From NCBI GenBank assembly GCA_002704345.1, contig PAGD01000028.1:43360-68229 (forward strand): a stretch of 24,870 nt of DNA. Direction: 5' to 3'. Position numbers and translations under genes: made by a program. The number at the start of each line of letters is the position of its first letter. Position 1 is the stretch's first letter. Under the pieces are notes generated by a model that ran no database searches, had not been told where the DNA came from, and was given only the letters and a program-made list of their open reading frames with translations. Of this stretch, positions 16,094-24,870 are shown piece after piece. The DNA comes from Rhodobiaceae bacterium. Lineage in GTDB: Bacteria; Pseudomonadota; Alphaproteobacteria; MED-G09.

Positions 16094-18556
16094 TTAAAAT
16101 CTAGTACCCCCACTAAACCTAAAGAACTTAGCGTCGTCATAATCTTCACTCGCAACAGCTCGACCTACATCAAAGCGAATAGGTCCGAATGGTGAATTCC
16201 AATTTAAAGTTACACCTACTGTTGCTCTAAAAGTAGCATCATCAACAAATTGCGTACAAAGAGTTCCATATTTTTCATTCATCCCAACACTATCAATACT
16301 ACAGGCATCATTTATCGCACTATAGTCTTTGTTTAATAATGCAGTAAGATCATAATATACTCCACTAGGGTCAGATAAAAGTTCTTGGGCCTGAAAATTA
16401 TTTAGGACTCTATCAGTATCATCATTTTTACCAAGAATACCAAAATCGCTAAATAGCGCAGTCTTTAAACCAAACTCATCAGGAAGGCCCAAGGGAATTG
16501 TTAATTCAATCGTACCTATTGCGAAAAATTCTGCACCTCGTGGTCTGTCAGTTATTATTTCTTTTGGGCCTACACCAGCCCTATCAAAACCACGGAACGT
16601 TGTTCCACCTTTAAAAAACCTATCATTAATTCTTAATTTTTTATTAGAATAGTTATAAATATATCCGGCATTTGCACCAACATTTAAAACCCAATTCTGA
16701 GCAATTTCATAATAATATTTACCACCAGTGGTAGTTCTTAAATATTCAGAATCACCCAATAATCCCGCCAAATCTTGCCCGAAGGAAAAAGTCCATCCTG
16801 AGGTTGGGTCAATGTAATCATCACGAGTATCAATAGCATAACTGTAACCAATCTCTGATTTATCGGCATTATAATCATCTGCTAAATTGTAACCACTATC
16901 AAAATTATAACTAGAAATCTCTTCCTGAAAATATCTATAGAAAACTTGAAGACTTGAAAAATCAGACATAGGAAAGACTGCCCTTAGTGACGCACCTGAC
17001 TGCATAGACCTGTAAGAAGAGTACCTTCTATAGTCATTATCAATATGAAAAATATCAAACCCAGCAGACAATCTTCTCCCTAGAAAATAGGGTTGAGTAA
17101 ATCCTATTTCAAACTGTTTTCTTCTTTCAGAATTAGCAATATTCAATTTAACTGACTGACCACGACCCAAAAGATTTCTTTCAGAAATTCCAATTTCTAA
17201 GAGCAAACTCTCTGCAGAAGAAAAACCAGCGCCTACAGAAAGCTCCCCAGTAGGTTGCTCCTCAACATCAAAGTCAACAATCATTCTATCTTCAATTGAT
17301 CCAGGTCTTACGCTAACCTCAACCTCTTTAAAATAACCCAAACCTTTAATTTTATTTTCCGATCTATCTATTAGGACTTTATTGTATGAATCTCCCTCAA
17401 GAACTCTAAGCTCCCTTCTTATTACCTCGTCTCTTGTCCTAGAATTTTGATTAATATTGACTTTTTCAACATAAACTCTTGGACCTTCTTCAATTGAATA
17501 AACAATATCAATTACACCTTCTTCTTTGTTTCTTTTTACACGAGGCCTGACCTCAGCTGAAGCATACCCTTCTTCACCTACAGATAAGGTAAGCTGATCA
17601 ATAGATGAGTCTATTTGTGTGGCTTTGTATATATTTCCTTCTCTATGCTCTATTAGAGGAAGAAGGTCATCGGTATTCATATTAGGAAGTGTACTTGTTA
17701 TTGAGGCCTCACCAAATCTATACTCACGTCCCTCATCAAGAACATAGGTAATAATAAAATTTGAACCATCTTTTGCTAATTCAGCAACAGCAGATATAAC
17801 TTGAAAATCAGCAAAACCTTCATCTAAATAAAATTTTCTTAATTCTTCCCTATCATATGCCAGTTTATCGGGATCATATGAATCATCCGATGAAAAGAAT
17901 TTCCACCAACGAGATTCTTTAGTGACTAATTTTCCCTTAAGCTTTCTATCCTTAAACTCCTTATTTCCTAAAAAATTTATGGATGAAACTCCAGTTGTAG
18001 GACCTTCACTTATTTCAAAAATAAGGTCTACTCTATTTTGGGGTTGTCTAATCACCTTAGGCTCAATAATAGCAGAAAACCTTCCAGATCTTCTATAAAG
18101 TTCAACAAGCCTTTGAACGTCAGCTTGAACTTTCGATCTCGTATAAACAGATCGAGGGCTTAACTCAACCTCTTCTTCAAATTTATCGGTCTTAAGAGCT
18201 TTATTACCTTCAAAATCAACTCTGTTAATAATTGGGTTTTCAACAACGAATACTATTAATCCTGATTTTTCATATCGAATTGCAACATCGGCAAATAAAC
18301 CTGTATTAAAAAGTATTTTCAAGGATTGATCTACAACCTCTTCATTGTAAAGATCACCAGGTCTTATTGTCATGTAAGAACGAATAGTATCAGGTTCAAT
18401 TCTTTGCGAACCACTTACTTCAACAAAAAGAATTCTCTCAAAACTCTGTACTGGAGGAACGCTATTTTCAACTACTTCATTCTCCTGAGATGAAACAGGA
18501 TAACTTAAGAAAAATATTGCAAGAACCACAAATATTGAATTGAAATATTTATTCAT
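16094..18556 (-). CDS. bamA: Outer-membrane protein assembly factor BamA
   Basis: BamA is the essential outer-membrane barrel that folds and inserts other beta-barrel proteins. The start at 18556 gives 820 residues and a clear signal peptide (MNKYFNSIFVVLAIFF, cleavage near PVSSQ); the upstream ATG at 18604 would place 16 unlikely residues in front and overlap rseP, so I reject it. Five POTRA domains fill roughly 35-430, for example ILFVEVSGSQRIEPDTIRSY, then the barrel runs to the end. The loop-6 lid motif reads FRGF in KGGTTFRGFDRAG, and the protein ends in phenylalanine (SGGTRF), the usual sorting signal. The loop before the last barrel strands is long and holds the only two cysteines (codons at 16301-16303 and 16256-16258). 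It follows rseP by 28 bases. Confidence 0.95.
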   Translation of the reverse strand: MNKYFNSIFVVLAIFFLSYPVSSQENEVVENSVPPVQSFERILFVEVSGSQRIEPDTIRSYMTIRPGDLYNEEVVDQSLKILFNTGLFADVAIRYEKSGLIVFVVENPIINRVDFEGNKALKTDKFEEEVELSPRSVYTRSKVQADVQRLVELYRRSGRFSAIIEPKVIRQPQNRVDLIFEISEGPTTGVSSINFLGNKEFKDRKLKGKLVTKESRWWKFFSSDDSYDPDKLAYDREELRKFYLDEGFADFQVISAVAELAKDGSNFIITYVLDEGREYRFGEASITSTLPNMNTDDLLPLIEHREGNIYKATQIDSSIDQLTLSVGEEGYASAEVRPRVKRNKEEGVIDIVYSIEEGPRVYVEKVNINQNSRTRDEVIRRELRVLEGDSYNKVLIDRSENKIKGLGYFKEVEVSVRPGSIEDRMIVDFDVEEQPTGELSVGAGFSSAESLLLEIGISERNLLGRGQSVKLNIANSERRKQFEIGFTQPYFLGRRLSAGFDIFHIDNDYRRYSSYRSMQSGASLRAVFPMSDFSSLQVFYRYFQEEISSYNFDSGYNLADDYNADKSEIGYSYAIDTRDDYIDPTSGWTFSFGQDLAGLLGDSEYLRTTTGGKYYYEIAQNWVLNVGANAGYIYNYSNKKLRINDRFFKGGTTFRGFDRAGVGPKEIITDRPRGAEFFAIGTIELTIPLGLPDEFGLKTALFSDFGILGKNDDTDRVLNNFQAQELLSDPSGVYYDLTALLNKDYSAINDACSIDSVGMNEKYGTLCTQFVDDATFRATVGVTLNWNSPFGPIRFDVGRAVASEDYDDAKFFRFSGGTRF

Positions 18557-18584
18557 TTTGTACCTAGGAAAATATCCTTTAGAT

Positions 18585-19706
18585 TTATAAACGACTAATA
18601 TCAAGAATAGTTACAAAAACCATAAGGGCAATTAAAAGACTTACCCCTATTTGCATACCATATTCTTGGACTTTTTGGTTAATGGGTTTTCCAAATATCA
18701 CTTCATATGTATAAAACATCAAATGACCTCCATCAAGAACAGGTATCGGCAGTAAATTTATTACACCTAGATTGACTGAGATAGCTGCAATCAAACCTAA
18801 AAGAGGAATAATTCCATACTCGGCAACTTGACCAGAAATTTGTACTATTTTTATAGGACCACCCATCTGATCAACAGACTCTCTTCCTATAATTAATTGA
18901 CCCAAGTAATCTAAAATTTTGGAAGCAAGAAAGAATGTTTCCTGGAAACCTCTAAATATTCCTGAAAAAATATTATATTTCTTCTTTTGGAAAAAAGATG
19001 GATCTTGCTCTGCAATAATACCAATTCTTCCTATTTTATACTCACTCCCAAATCTATCTTTTTCTACAACAACATTTGGTTGAACATTTAGTAAAACCTC
19101 TTGACCATCTCTTTCTATGATTAGTTTTAGATTCTCTTCCGGATTTTCTATAACAATATTCCTAATGTCGTTAAAAGATTCTATCGCAGAATCATTTATT
19201 GAAATAATAAAATCTCCTCTTTTTATTCCAGCCTTTGATGCTGCAGACTCACTAACAACATTCCCAACATAAGGCTCTACAATTGTCTCGCCTCTAAAGA
19301 TAAAAATCGAAGCAAAAATAAAAATAGCTAAAATAAAATTAAAAATTGGACCTGCAGCAGTTGTAGCAATTTTTTGCCAAACTGACTTTGAATGAAAATT
19401 TTCTGAATCATCTACTTTGGATGATAAATCTTTTTTACCTGATAAATCTTCATCGCCCTTAAATTTTACATACCCTCCCACAGGAAATAATGCCACTCGC
19501 CATAAAGTTCCAGATTTATCATATCTTCCCCAAATCTGTTTACCCATTCCTATAGAAAAAGTTTCAACACCAATACCACACCATTTACCTACCAGGTAAT
19601 GTCCCATTTCATGTACAAAAACCACCACAGTAATTAGCAGAGAAAACGCTAATACGTATTGTATAATCGAAGGAATATAATTTAACATTGTAAATAATTG
19701 ATCCAT
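18585..19706 (-). CDS. rseP: Site-2 intramembrane zinc metalloprotease RseP
   Basis: RseP cuts membrane-bound anti-sigma factors and leftover signal peptides inside the inner membrane. The 373-residue protein has the zinc motif HEMGH at 32-36 in the first membrane helix, followed by GIGVETFSIGMG and VGGYVKFKGDED. One PDZ-like domain is visible (around 125-210, VSESAASKAGIKRGDFI); E. coli RseP has two. The second active-site helix holds NLLPIPVLDGGH, whose aspartate is the third zinc ligand. The start is one base after dxr, with AGGA eight bases upstream inside the dxr end. No sigma-E or anti-sigma gene is in the window, so the substrate cannot be named. Confidence 0.94.
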   Translation of the reverse strand: MDQLFTMLNYIPSIIQYVLAFSLLITVVVFVHEMGHYLVGKWCGIGVETFSIGMGKQIWGRYDKSGTLWRVALFPVGGYVKFKGDEDLSGKKDLSSKVDDSENFHSKSVWQKIATTAAGPIFNFILAIFIFASIFIFRGETIVEPYVGNVVSESAASKAGIKRGDFIISINDSAIESFNDIRNIVIENPEENLKLIIERDGQEVLLNVQPNVVVEKDRFGSEYKIGRIGIIAEQDPSFFQKKKYNIFSGIFRGFQETFFLASKILDYLGQLIIGRESVDQMGGPIKIVQISGQVAEYGIIPLLGLIAAISVNLGVINLLPIPVLDGGHLMFYTYEVIFGKPINQKVQEYGMQIGVSLLIALMVFVTILDISRL

Positions 19707-19707
19707 A

Positions 19708-20883
19708 TTAAAATCCTAACCCTATAATTTCTAAAGCTTTAACTCTCGCTTCATTATCTGCTAATATTATTTCTTCCAAGCCACTCATAGTTTCTAATGA
19801 TTTATTACCAGAATGTCCAATTTCCTCTATAACTTTCTCTATCACCAAAGGTATATCAATAAACTTTATTTGACCGCTTAAAAAAGCTTTAACCGCAATC
19901 TCATTGGAAGCATTTAAAAAAATTGGATAAAAACCTCCTCTATCAAGAGCATACCTGGAAAGTTTAAGTGATTTATAATCTTCATCTAATGCATTTTCAA
20001 CACTTAGACCATTTAAGTCTTCGATAGAAATAGGATCAATATTGTTATTCTTGCAATCAGGCCACGATAAAGCATGGTCAATTGGATTTAACATACTTGG
20101 TTTTCCAAAATAACCAAAAAGAGCTCCATTATTCATTAAGGTCAAACCGTGAATAATAGATTGTTTATGAATTATCACTCTAATCTTTTTATTTTCTATT
20201 CCAAATAAATGGTGAGCTTCAATTATCTCAAGTCCTTTATTCATTAAAGTCGCCGAATCAACTGATATTTTTTTACCCATATTCCATATAGGATGCCTTA
20301 CTGCATCTGCAGGTGATACTTTGGTAAGTTGTTCTTCGCTAAAGCCATGAAAAGGACCACCGGAAGCAGTTAAAAAAATCTCATTAATATCTTTCTTTAA
20401 CTTTCCATCTAAGATTTGAAAAATTGCATTGTGCTCGCTATCAACTGGAATAATTTGACAATTATTTTTCTTTGCACTTTCTGTAATTAAAGAGCCAGCA
20501 GCAACAATGCATTCTTTATTAGCTAAAGCAATTACTGATGAGTTTTTAATTGAGCAAAGCAAAGGGTCTAAACCAGCAAGTCCAACGATAGAAGCCACTA
20601 CAATATCAGAATATAAATTAGCAATTTCTTTTAAACCCTCTTTACCACCAAAACATTGGAAGTCACTACCTGCTTGCCTTTTTAAATCTAAGAAAAAATT
20701 TTCATCAGAAACAGCAATAAATTTTGGTTTAAATTCTCTAGATAGCTCCAATAAAAGATCTATATTTTTATTACAAGTTAAGGCGATAACCTCAAACTCT
20801 TCTCTTCTATGCCTGAGTAATTCTATGGTACTTGATCCTACAGAACCCGTTACACCAAAAATAGAAATAGATTTTTTTTTCAT
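19708..20883 (-). CDS. dxr: 1-deoxy-D-xylulose-5-phosphate reductoisomerase
   Basis: Dxr converts deoxyxylulose phosphate to methylerythritol phosphate, the committed step of the non-mevalonate isoprenoid pathway and the target of fosmidomycin. The 391-residue length is normal. The NADPH-binding loop GVTGSVGSST is at 10-19. The metal ligands are Asp148 and Glu150 in PVDSEHNAIF and Glu219 in MNKGLEIIEAHHLF, and LTASGGPF (171-178) and HPIWNMGKKISVDSATL complete the active site. The coding sequence begins ATG followed by nine A, the longest T/A run on this side of the window. It ends one base before rseP and starts one base after cdsA. Isoprenoid units made here feed UppS, encoded just upstream. 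Confidence 0.97.
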   Translation of the reverse strand: MKKKSISIFGVTGSVGSSTIELLRHRREEFEVIALTCNKNIDLLLELSREFKPKFIAVSDENFFLDLKRQAGSDFQCFGGKEGLKEIANLYSDIVVASIVGLAGLDPLLCSIKNSSVIALANKECIVAAGSLITESAKKNNCQIIPVDSEHNAIFQILDGKLKKDINEIFLTASGGPFHGFSEEQLTKVSPADAVRHPIWNMGKKISVDSATLMNKGLEIIEAHHLFGIENKKIRVIIHKQSIIHGLTLMNNGALFGYFGKPSMLNPIDHALSWPDCKNNNIDPISIEDLNGLSVENALDEDYKSLKLSRYALDRGGFYPIFLNASNEIAVKAFLSGQIKFIDIPLVIEKVIEEIGHSGNKSLETMSGLEEIILADNEARVKALEIIGLGF

Positions 20884-20884
20884 A

Positions 20885-21700
20885 TTACCATCCCAAAATT
20901 ATTAAAGATGGATCTTTAATTAAGTCAAAAATAATTATTATTATAGGAATTATAATAAACACAGGTAAGATACTGTCAGCTCTATCAAGTAAACCACCGT
21001 GCCCAGGTAATATAAAACCGGTATCCTTTATTCCCGCCTTTCTTTTTAAAAAGGAAATAAATAAATCACCAAAAATTGAAGTTATAACTATAAGAATTCC
21101 TATGGGTAGATAGTTAATTTCATATTTTTCAATAAAAAAAGAAACTATTAAATAAAACCAACCTACCCCAAAAATAATTGCACCAATAAATCCTGATATA
21201 GTCTTGTTCGGAGAAATTACCTTAAATAACTTAGGGCCACCAAGCCAATTACCTATAATATAAGCGCCCGCATCAGTAACTATAATTGTGGAAATAATAA
21301 TTGATAAAGATATAAGGCCTTGAGATGATTCACGCAACCAAAGAATGGACATGATTGCTAATGAAATGTAAATAAACCCAAAAGAAGATAATTTGTAAGA
21401 GCTATTTGTGAGTTTTCCAAAAATACAAATAGATAAAAAAGTAAGAAAGAATATTAAAACAGATATAGGTCCAATAACTGAAAATGTTAAGATAGAGCAA
21501 ATACCAAAAGATGCTAATAAACCTCTAATAATCCAAAATCTATTAGACACCATCCTCATCCATTCAAATAATATAATTGGAGAAATAATAATTAAAAATG
21601 TTTTAAAAAAAATTTCTCCTTGAATTAAAGGAAATAAAACAATGAGTAATAAAAAAATCGATGATACTAATCTAGTGATAAAGTCTTCAGGTAATGTCAT
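20885..21700 (-). CDS. cdsA: Phosphatidate cytidylyltransferase (CDP-diacylglycerol synthase)
   Basis: CdsA makes CDP-diacylglycerol from phosphatidic acid and CTP, the branch point for all bacterial phospholipids. The 271-residue protein is an integral membrane enzyme with about seven or eight hydrophobic helices, starting at residues 10-27. The family signature lies near the C terminus: SFLKRKAGIKDTG followed by LPGHGGLLDRADS (231-243), including the conserved aspartates that bind metal. An earlier conserved segment, VTDAGAYIIGNWLGGPK, is also present. It overlaps uppS by four bases (ATGA) and ends one base before dxr. Confidence 0.94.
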   Translation of the reverse strand: MTLPEDFITRLVSSIFLLLIVLFPLIQGEIFFKTFLIIISPIILFEWMRMVSNRFWIIRGLLASFGICSILTFSVIGPISVLIFFLTFLSICIFGKLTNSSYKLSSFGFIYISLAIMSILWLRESSQGLISLSIIISTIIVTDAGAYIIGNWLGGPKLFKVISPNKTISGFIGAIIFGVGWFYLIVSFFIEKYEINYLPIGILIVITSIFGDLFISFLKRKAGIKDTGFILPGHGGLLDRADSILPVFIIIPIIIIIFDLIKDPSLIILGW

Positions 21701-22434
21701 TTTTTTAACCTTTCTTCAATTTTACCATATCGTCTATACCTGTTATTAAAATCATTTATAGCCTCAGTTAAAAGATCTTTATTAAAATCAGGCCATAAAG
21801 ATTTTTCAAAATAAATTTCTGTATAAGCTAGCTGCCAAAGCAAAAAATTAGATATTCTTTTTTCAGAACCAGTTCTTATCAGTAAATCTGGCTCAGGGAG
21901 TCCTGCTGTAAATAAATTACTATCTACAATATCTTCGTTAATATTATATGGATCAATATCACCAGATTTTATTGAGGCGCCAATTTTCTTTAAAGCATTT
22001 ACAATCTCATCTCGCCCACTATAATTAAAAGCTATCTGAAGATACAATCCATCATTATTTCTTGTTAAAAATTCAGAAGACTCTATTAGTTTTATAATAT
22101 CCTTTGGAACACCCTCACGATTTCCAATAATTCTTATCTTTACATTATTATTATGAAGCTCAGTTAAATCAGTTTGGATAAACTTTCTTAAGAGATTCAT
22201 TAAATTAGAAATTTCAGATTTAGGCCTATTCCAGTTATCAGTAGAAAAACTAAAAACTGTTAAATATGGAATCTTAAAATCATCTATATACCTTAAAAGT
22301 TTCCTTAAAGATTCAACACCTTCTTTATGACCATCTTCCCTAGGTAAACCTTTTTGTTCTGACCACCTTCCGTTTCCATCCATTATAATTGCGAGATGAG
22401 AAAGGTTATTTTCTCTTTTTTCAGAGGTTTTCAT
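21697..22434 (-). CDS. uppS: Undecaprenyl diphosphate synthase (cis-prenyltransferase)
   Basis: UppS extends farnesyl diphosphate with isopentenyl units to the C55 carrier used for peptidoglycan and surface polysaccharides. The 245-residue protein has the catalytic Asp19 in IIMDGNGRW, then GHKEGVESLR, FSFSTDNWNRP and, towards the end, PEPDLLIRTGSEKRISNFL and LWQLAYTEIYF with SLWPDF, all conserved in the family. Many genomes call it ispU. It starts six bases after frr and overlaps cdsA by four bases. Confidence 0.96.
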   Translation of the reverse strand: MKTSEKRENNLSHLAIIMDGNGRWSEQKGLPREDGHKEGVESLRKLLRYIDDFKIPYLTVFSFSTDNWNRPKSEISNLMNLLRKFIQTDLTELHNNNVKIRIIGNREGVPKDIIKLIESSEFLTRNNDGLYLQIAFNYSGRDEIVNALKKIGASIKSGDIDPYNINEDIVDSNLFTAGLPEPDLLIRTGSEKRISNFLLWQLAYTEIYFEKSLWPDFNKDLLTEAINDFNNRYRRYGKIEERLKK

Positions 22435-22440
22435 AAAAAA

Positions 22441-23001
22441 CTATACTTGTTTAATTTCTTTTTCTTTAACGGACAAAGTCTCGTCTATTTTTTTTATATA
22501 GGTATCAGTCAAATCCTGAACATCTGAAGACAATGAAACGCTATCATCCTTACCAATATCAGAATTTTTTTCCATATCTTTAATAGAGTCCATTCCATCC
22601 CTTCGAATATTTCTAATAGCAATCTTTGATTGTTCAGTATATTTTCCTGCTATTTTTATAAGTTCCTGTCTTCGTTCTTCATTTAATTCTGGAACAGGAA
22701 TACGAATTAATAGACCGTCAGTTTGAGGATTTAATCCCAACCCTGCCTCTTGAATTGCTTTTTCCACTGAAATCACAAGACCTTTATCCCAAACCTGTAT
22801 AGAAATAGTTCTAGGCTCAGGGACAGATATCGTTCCGACTTGCTCAATAGGCATTTTAGATCCATATGCATCTACCGTAACATGATCAATCATATTAGCT
22901 GAAGCTCTGCCAGTTCTTAGTCCAGATAAATCATGACTAAAAGAACTTATCGCTCCTTCCATCCTTCTTTTTAAATCGTCAATATTAAGTTTATCAGTCA
23001 C
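22441..23001 (-). CDS. frr: Ribosome recycling factor
   Basis: RRF works with EF-G to split the post-termination ribosome. The 186-residue length and both domains are typical: MEGAISSFSHDLSGLRTGRAS in the first helix, VDAYGSKMPIEQVGTISVPEPRT in the beta domain, and the long C-terminal helices with LNEERRQELIK and NIRRDGMD. It begins 15 bases after pyrH and is followed six bases later by uppS. The order pyrH-frr-uppS is conserved across most bacteria. Confidence 0.97.
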   Translation of the reverse strand: MTDKLNIDDLKRRMEGAISSFSHDLSGLRTGRASANMIDHVTVDAYGSKMPIEQVGTISVPEPRTISIQVWDKGLVISVEKAIQEAGLGLNPQTDGLLIRIPVPELNEERRQELIKIAGKYTEQSKIAIRNIRRDGMDSIKDMEKNSDIGKDDSVSLSSDVQDLTDTYIKKIDETLSVKEKEIKQV

Positions 23002-23016
23002 TTTGCTCTCTCATTT

Positions 23017-23733
23017 TTAATTTATAATTGTTGAAGATTCATTATTACCATTCAAAACTTTTAAAAAAGAATTTTTTTCTGTAATTGAAAAAACAATCAC
23101 AGGTATATCGTTATCTCTTGCTAGTGAAATTGCCGATGCATCAAGCACTTTTAAATTTTTAGTAAGAACATCTTGAAAAGAAATATTTTCATATTTAATG
23201 GCATCTTCATGCTTATTAGGGTCTTTAGAGTATACACCGTCTACCTTTGTTCCCTTAAATAGTGCCTCGCAAGCCATTTCACTAGCACGCAATGCTGCTG
23301 CAGTATCAGTTGTAAAGTAAGGATTACCGGTACCAGCAGCAAATATAACTACTCGATTTTTTTCCATATGCCTTATGGCTCTTCTCCTAGTATAAGACTC
23401 GCAAACTGAAGTCATTGTTATGGCTGACTGAACCCTTGTTTGCACTCCCAACCTTTCAAGAGAGTTCTGCATGGCTAAAGCGTTCATAACAGTTGCCAAC
23501 ATACCCATATAATCAGCACTAGTTCTATCCATACCTTTTGCGGATCCTGCAAGCCCTCTAAAAATATTACCGCCACCTATAACTAAGCAAAGCTGTATAC
23601 CCAAGTCGCATGCTTGTGATATCTCAGAAGCTATTCTATCAACAGTCTTGACGTCTATACCATAAGAATCATCTCCCATTAATGATTCACCTGAAATTTT
23701 TAGAAGAATTCGTTTATAACGAACATTTGACAT
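23017..23733 (-). CDS. pyrH: Uridylate kinase (UMP kinase)
   Basis: PyrH phosphorylates UMP to UDP and belongs to the amino-acid-kinase fold, unlike eukaryotic UMP kinases. The 238-residue protein shows [14 protein letters not shown] (7-20), [30 protein letters not shown], the [20 protein letters not shown] substrate loop and [10 protein letters not shown]. All are intact. A GGGG ribosome-binding site lies six bases before the ATG. The 86-base gap to tsf contains only an AT palindrome with no convincing promoter. pyrH probably belongs to the rpsB-tsf transcript. Confidence 0.97.
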   Translation of the reverse strand: MSNVRYKRILLKISGESLMGDDSYGIDVKTVDRIASEISQACDLGIQLCLVIGGGNIFRGLAGSAKGMDRTSADYMGMLATVMNALAMQNSLERLGVQTRVQSAITMTSVCESYTRRRAIRHMEKNRVVIFAAGTGNPYFTTDTAAALRASEMACEALFKGTKVDGVYSKDPNKHEDAIKYENISFQDVLTKNLKVLDASAISLARDNDIPVIVFSITEKNSFLKVLNGNNESSTIIN

Positions 23734-23819
23734 GGATACCCCGATTATTAAACGAAGAACATGTTACTAAATGAAGAATTAAAATTCTATTAGAAAAAAA
23801 TATAAATTTATATGTAGAA

Positions 23820-24737
23820 TTAATTTCCAGAAACCATTGAGTCTACTTCACTTGCAAAATCTTCATCTGAAGCCTTTTCTATACCTTCCCCAAGTTCATA
23901 TCTTACAAATTCAATTATCTCAACTGGACTTCCAAGTGACTGGAGCACACTTGATATCTTACTCTCTCCATCAATTACATATGTTTGTTCTAACAAAACA
24001 CTTTCTTGATAAAATTTCTTAAGCCTTCCATCAATCATTTTTTCAATTATCTCTTTAGGTTTACCTGACTCTCTTGCCTCTTCTATCAAAATATTCCGCT
24101 CCCTCTCTAAAACATCGGAAGGGATATTCTCAACAGAGATTGATAATGGATTGGTTGCAGCAATATGCATTGCTATCTTTTTTCCTAGCTCACCTAAAGC
24201 TTGTTTTTCTAAATCTGATTTTAGATTAACCATAACACCTATCTTTCCAAGACCTTCATTAACTTGTCCATGAATATAAGTGGATACGTGGCTATTTGAT
24301 GAGTCAAATCTTGTCATTCTTCTTAGATTAATATTCTCACCGATAGAAGAGATCATCTCCGTAATATAAGCTTCGACATTCATATCTTTTTCATCAATAT
24401 TTTGTTCTTTTAAGTCATCAACACTTGAAGACATTATGCCTAGAGAACTTATTGTCCTTGCAACATCTTGAAATGTGTCATTTCTAGCAACAAAATCTGT
24501 TTCTGAATTAACTTCTACAATTGCACTGAAATCATCCGATGAAGAAATAGCTATTAAGCCTTCAGATGCAACTCTTCCTGATTTCTTTGCAGCCTTTGCA
24601 AGGCCTTTTGTTCTTAACCAGTCAATTGAAGATTCTATATCTCCATTATTTTCATTGAGAGCATTTTTACAATCCATCATGCCGGCGCCTGTTTTATCTC
24701 TTAGCTCTTTAACTAATGATGCAGAAATATTTGACAT
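23820..24737 (-). CDS. tsf: Translation elongation factor Ts
   Basis: EF-Ts exchanges GDP for GTP on EF-Tu. The 305-residue protein opens with the UBA-like domain (VKELRDKTGAGMMDCKNAL, 9-27, through WLRTKGLAKAAKK), followed by the EF-Tu-contacting TDFVARN motif at 80-86 and the two core subdomains, with IAMHIAATNPLS and a coiled-coil region around EKMIDGRLKKFYQES. AGGAG (24748-24752) lies ten bases before the ATG, a little far but the only good match. The partial gene upstream is rpsB, its usual partner. Confidence 0.97.
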   Translation of the reverse strand: MSNISASLVKELRDKTGAGMMDCKNALNENNGDIESSIDWLRTKGLAKAAKKSGRVASEGLIAISSSDDFSAIVEVNSETDFVARNDTFQDVARTISSLGIMSSSVDDLKEQNIDEKDMNVEAYITEMISSIGENINLRRMTRFDSSNSHVSTYIHGQVNEGLGKIGVMVNLKSDLEKQALGELGKKIAMHIAATNPLSISVENIPSDVLERERNILIEEARESGKPKEIIEKMIDGRLKKFYQESVLLEQTYVIDGESKISSVLQSLGSPVEIIEFVRYELGEGIEKASDEDFASEVDSMVSGN

Positions 24738-24802
24738 TTAATTATTACTCCTAATTTCTAAATTAATTTGAAAAATTATAACTTAATTCACCTAAATCCA
24801 AT

Positions 24803-24870
24803 TTACTCTTTTTCTTTGGGAGCTTCTTCGGCTTTAGGAGCCTCTTCAACTGGAGCTTCTTCGGCTTTAG
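24803..24870 (-). CDS. rpsB: Ribosomal protein S2, C-terminal tail only (runs off the window)
   Basis: Only the last 21 residues and the stop codon are visible, reading KAEEAPVEEAPKAEEAPKEK and a final E on the minus strand. The frame is open to the window edge. The tail is low in complexity, made of two KAEEAP units around a VEEAP unit. No diagnostic S2 domain is included, so the name rests on position: rpsB lies just before tsf in nearly all bacteria, and alphaproteobacterial S2 proteins often end in an Ala/Glu/Lys/Pro-rich extension. The 65-base gap to tsf has no visible terminator. Confidence 0.7.
   Translation of the reverse strand, partial: KAEEAPVEEAPKAEEAPKEKE

Noticed and set aside
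20872-20883. Nine A directly after the dxr start codon as a possible slippage control site.
   Set aside because: The frame is intact and lysine-rich starts are common in AT-rich genomes; nothing suggests function.
23794-23813. AT palindrome (ATATAAATTTATAT) followed by T7 on the minus strand, just after tsf, resembling a terminator.
   Set aside because: The stem would be five A-U pairs with no G-C, too weak to call an intrinsic terminator in this AT-rich DNA.
1-24870. Searched for CRISPR arrays, insertion sequences, tRNA or rRNA genes, phage genes, toxin-antitoxin pairs and novel gene clusters.
   Set aside because: None seen. Every sizeable gene belongs to a known housekeeping family in a conserved order, and gaps are too short to hide another gene.

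Overview
The window is a stretch of ordinary bacterial chromosome from an AT-rich alphaproteobacterium (roughly 30-35% G+C by eye). Lineage evidence is the gene order ppiD-trpEGDC-moaC-moeA-lexA-gltX-gltA facing rpsB-tsf-pyrH-frr-uppS-cdsA-dxr-rseP-bamA-skp-lpxD-fabZ-lpxA-lpxI-lpxB, the use of LpxI rather than LpxH, and an alphaproteobacterial-type SOS box (GTTC-N7-GTTC) before lexA. About 97% of the bases code for protein, and most neighbouring genes overlap or lie within 15 nt. This fits a streamlined, probably marine, lineage (SAR11-like or HIMB59-like), but the exact group is inference.

Layout. Positions 141-11157 are read on the plus strand: a membrane-anchored periplasmic chaperone (ppiD), four tryptophan genes (trpE, trpG, trpD, trpC), two molybdenum-cofactor genes (moaC, moeA), the SOS repressor lexA with its own promoter region, glutamyl-tRNA synthetase (gltX, broken by an apparent frameshift in a run of ten A) and citrate synthase (gltA). 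Positions 11159-24870 are read on the minus strand, from the tail of rpsB at the right edge towards lpxB. That block runs from translation factors (rpsB, tsf, frr) and UMP kinase (pyrH) through isoprenoid and phospholipid steps (dxr, uppS, cdsA) to envelope building: site-2 protease rseP, outer-membrane assembly bamA, chaperone skp, and five genes for lipid A and fatty acids (lpxD, fabZ, lpxA, lpxI, lpxB). The two blocks meet tail to tail with one base between stop codons.

The right-hand block is a coherent envelope module: UppS makes the undecaprenyl carrier from isoprenoids begun by Dxr, CdsA makes CDP-diacylglycerol, the Lpx enzymes make the lipid A disaccharide using acyl-ACP supplied with FabZ, and Skp and BamA deliver and insert outer-membrane proteins.

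I found no mobile element, CRISPR array, tRNA, phage gene, toxin-antitoxin pair or unknown gene cluster, and no sign of a new biological system. The points most worth a second look are the gltX frameshift at A10, the paired operator-like sites at lexA, a 10-bp inverted repeat bracketing a candidate promoter before skp, and a two-cysteine surface loop in BamA.
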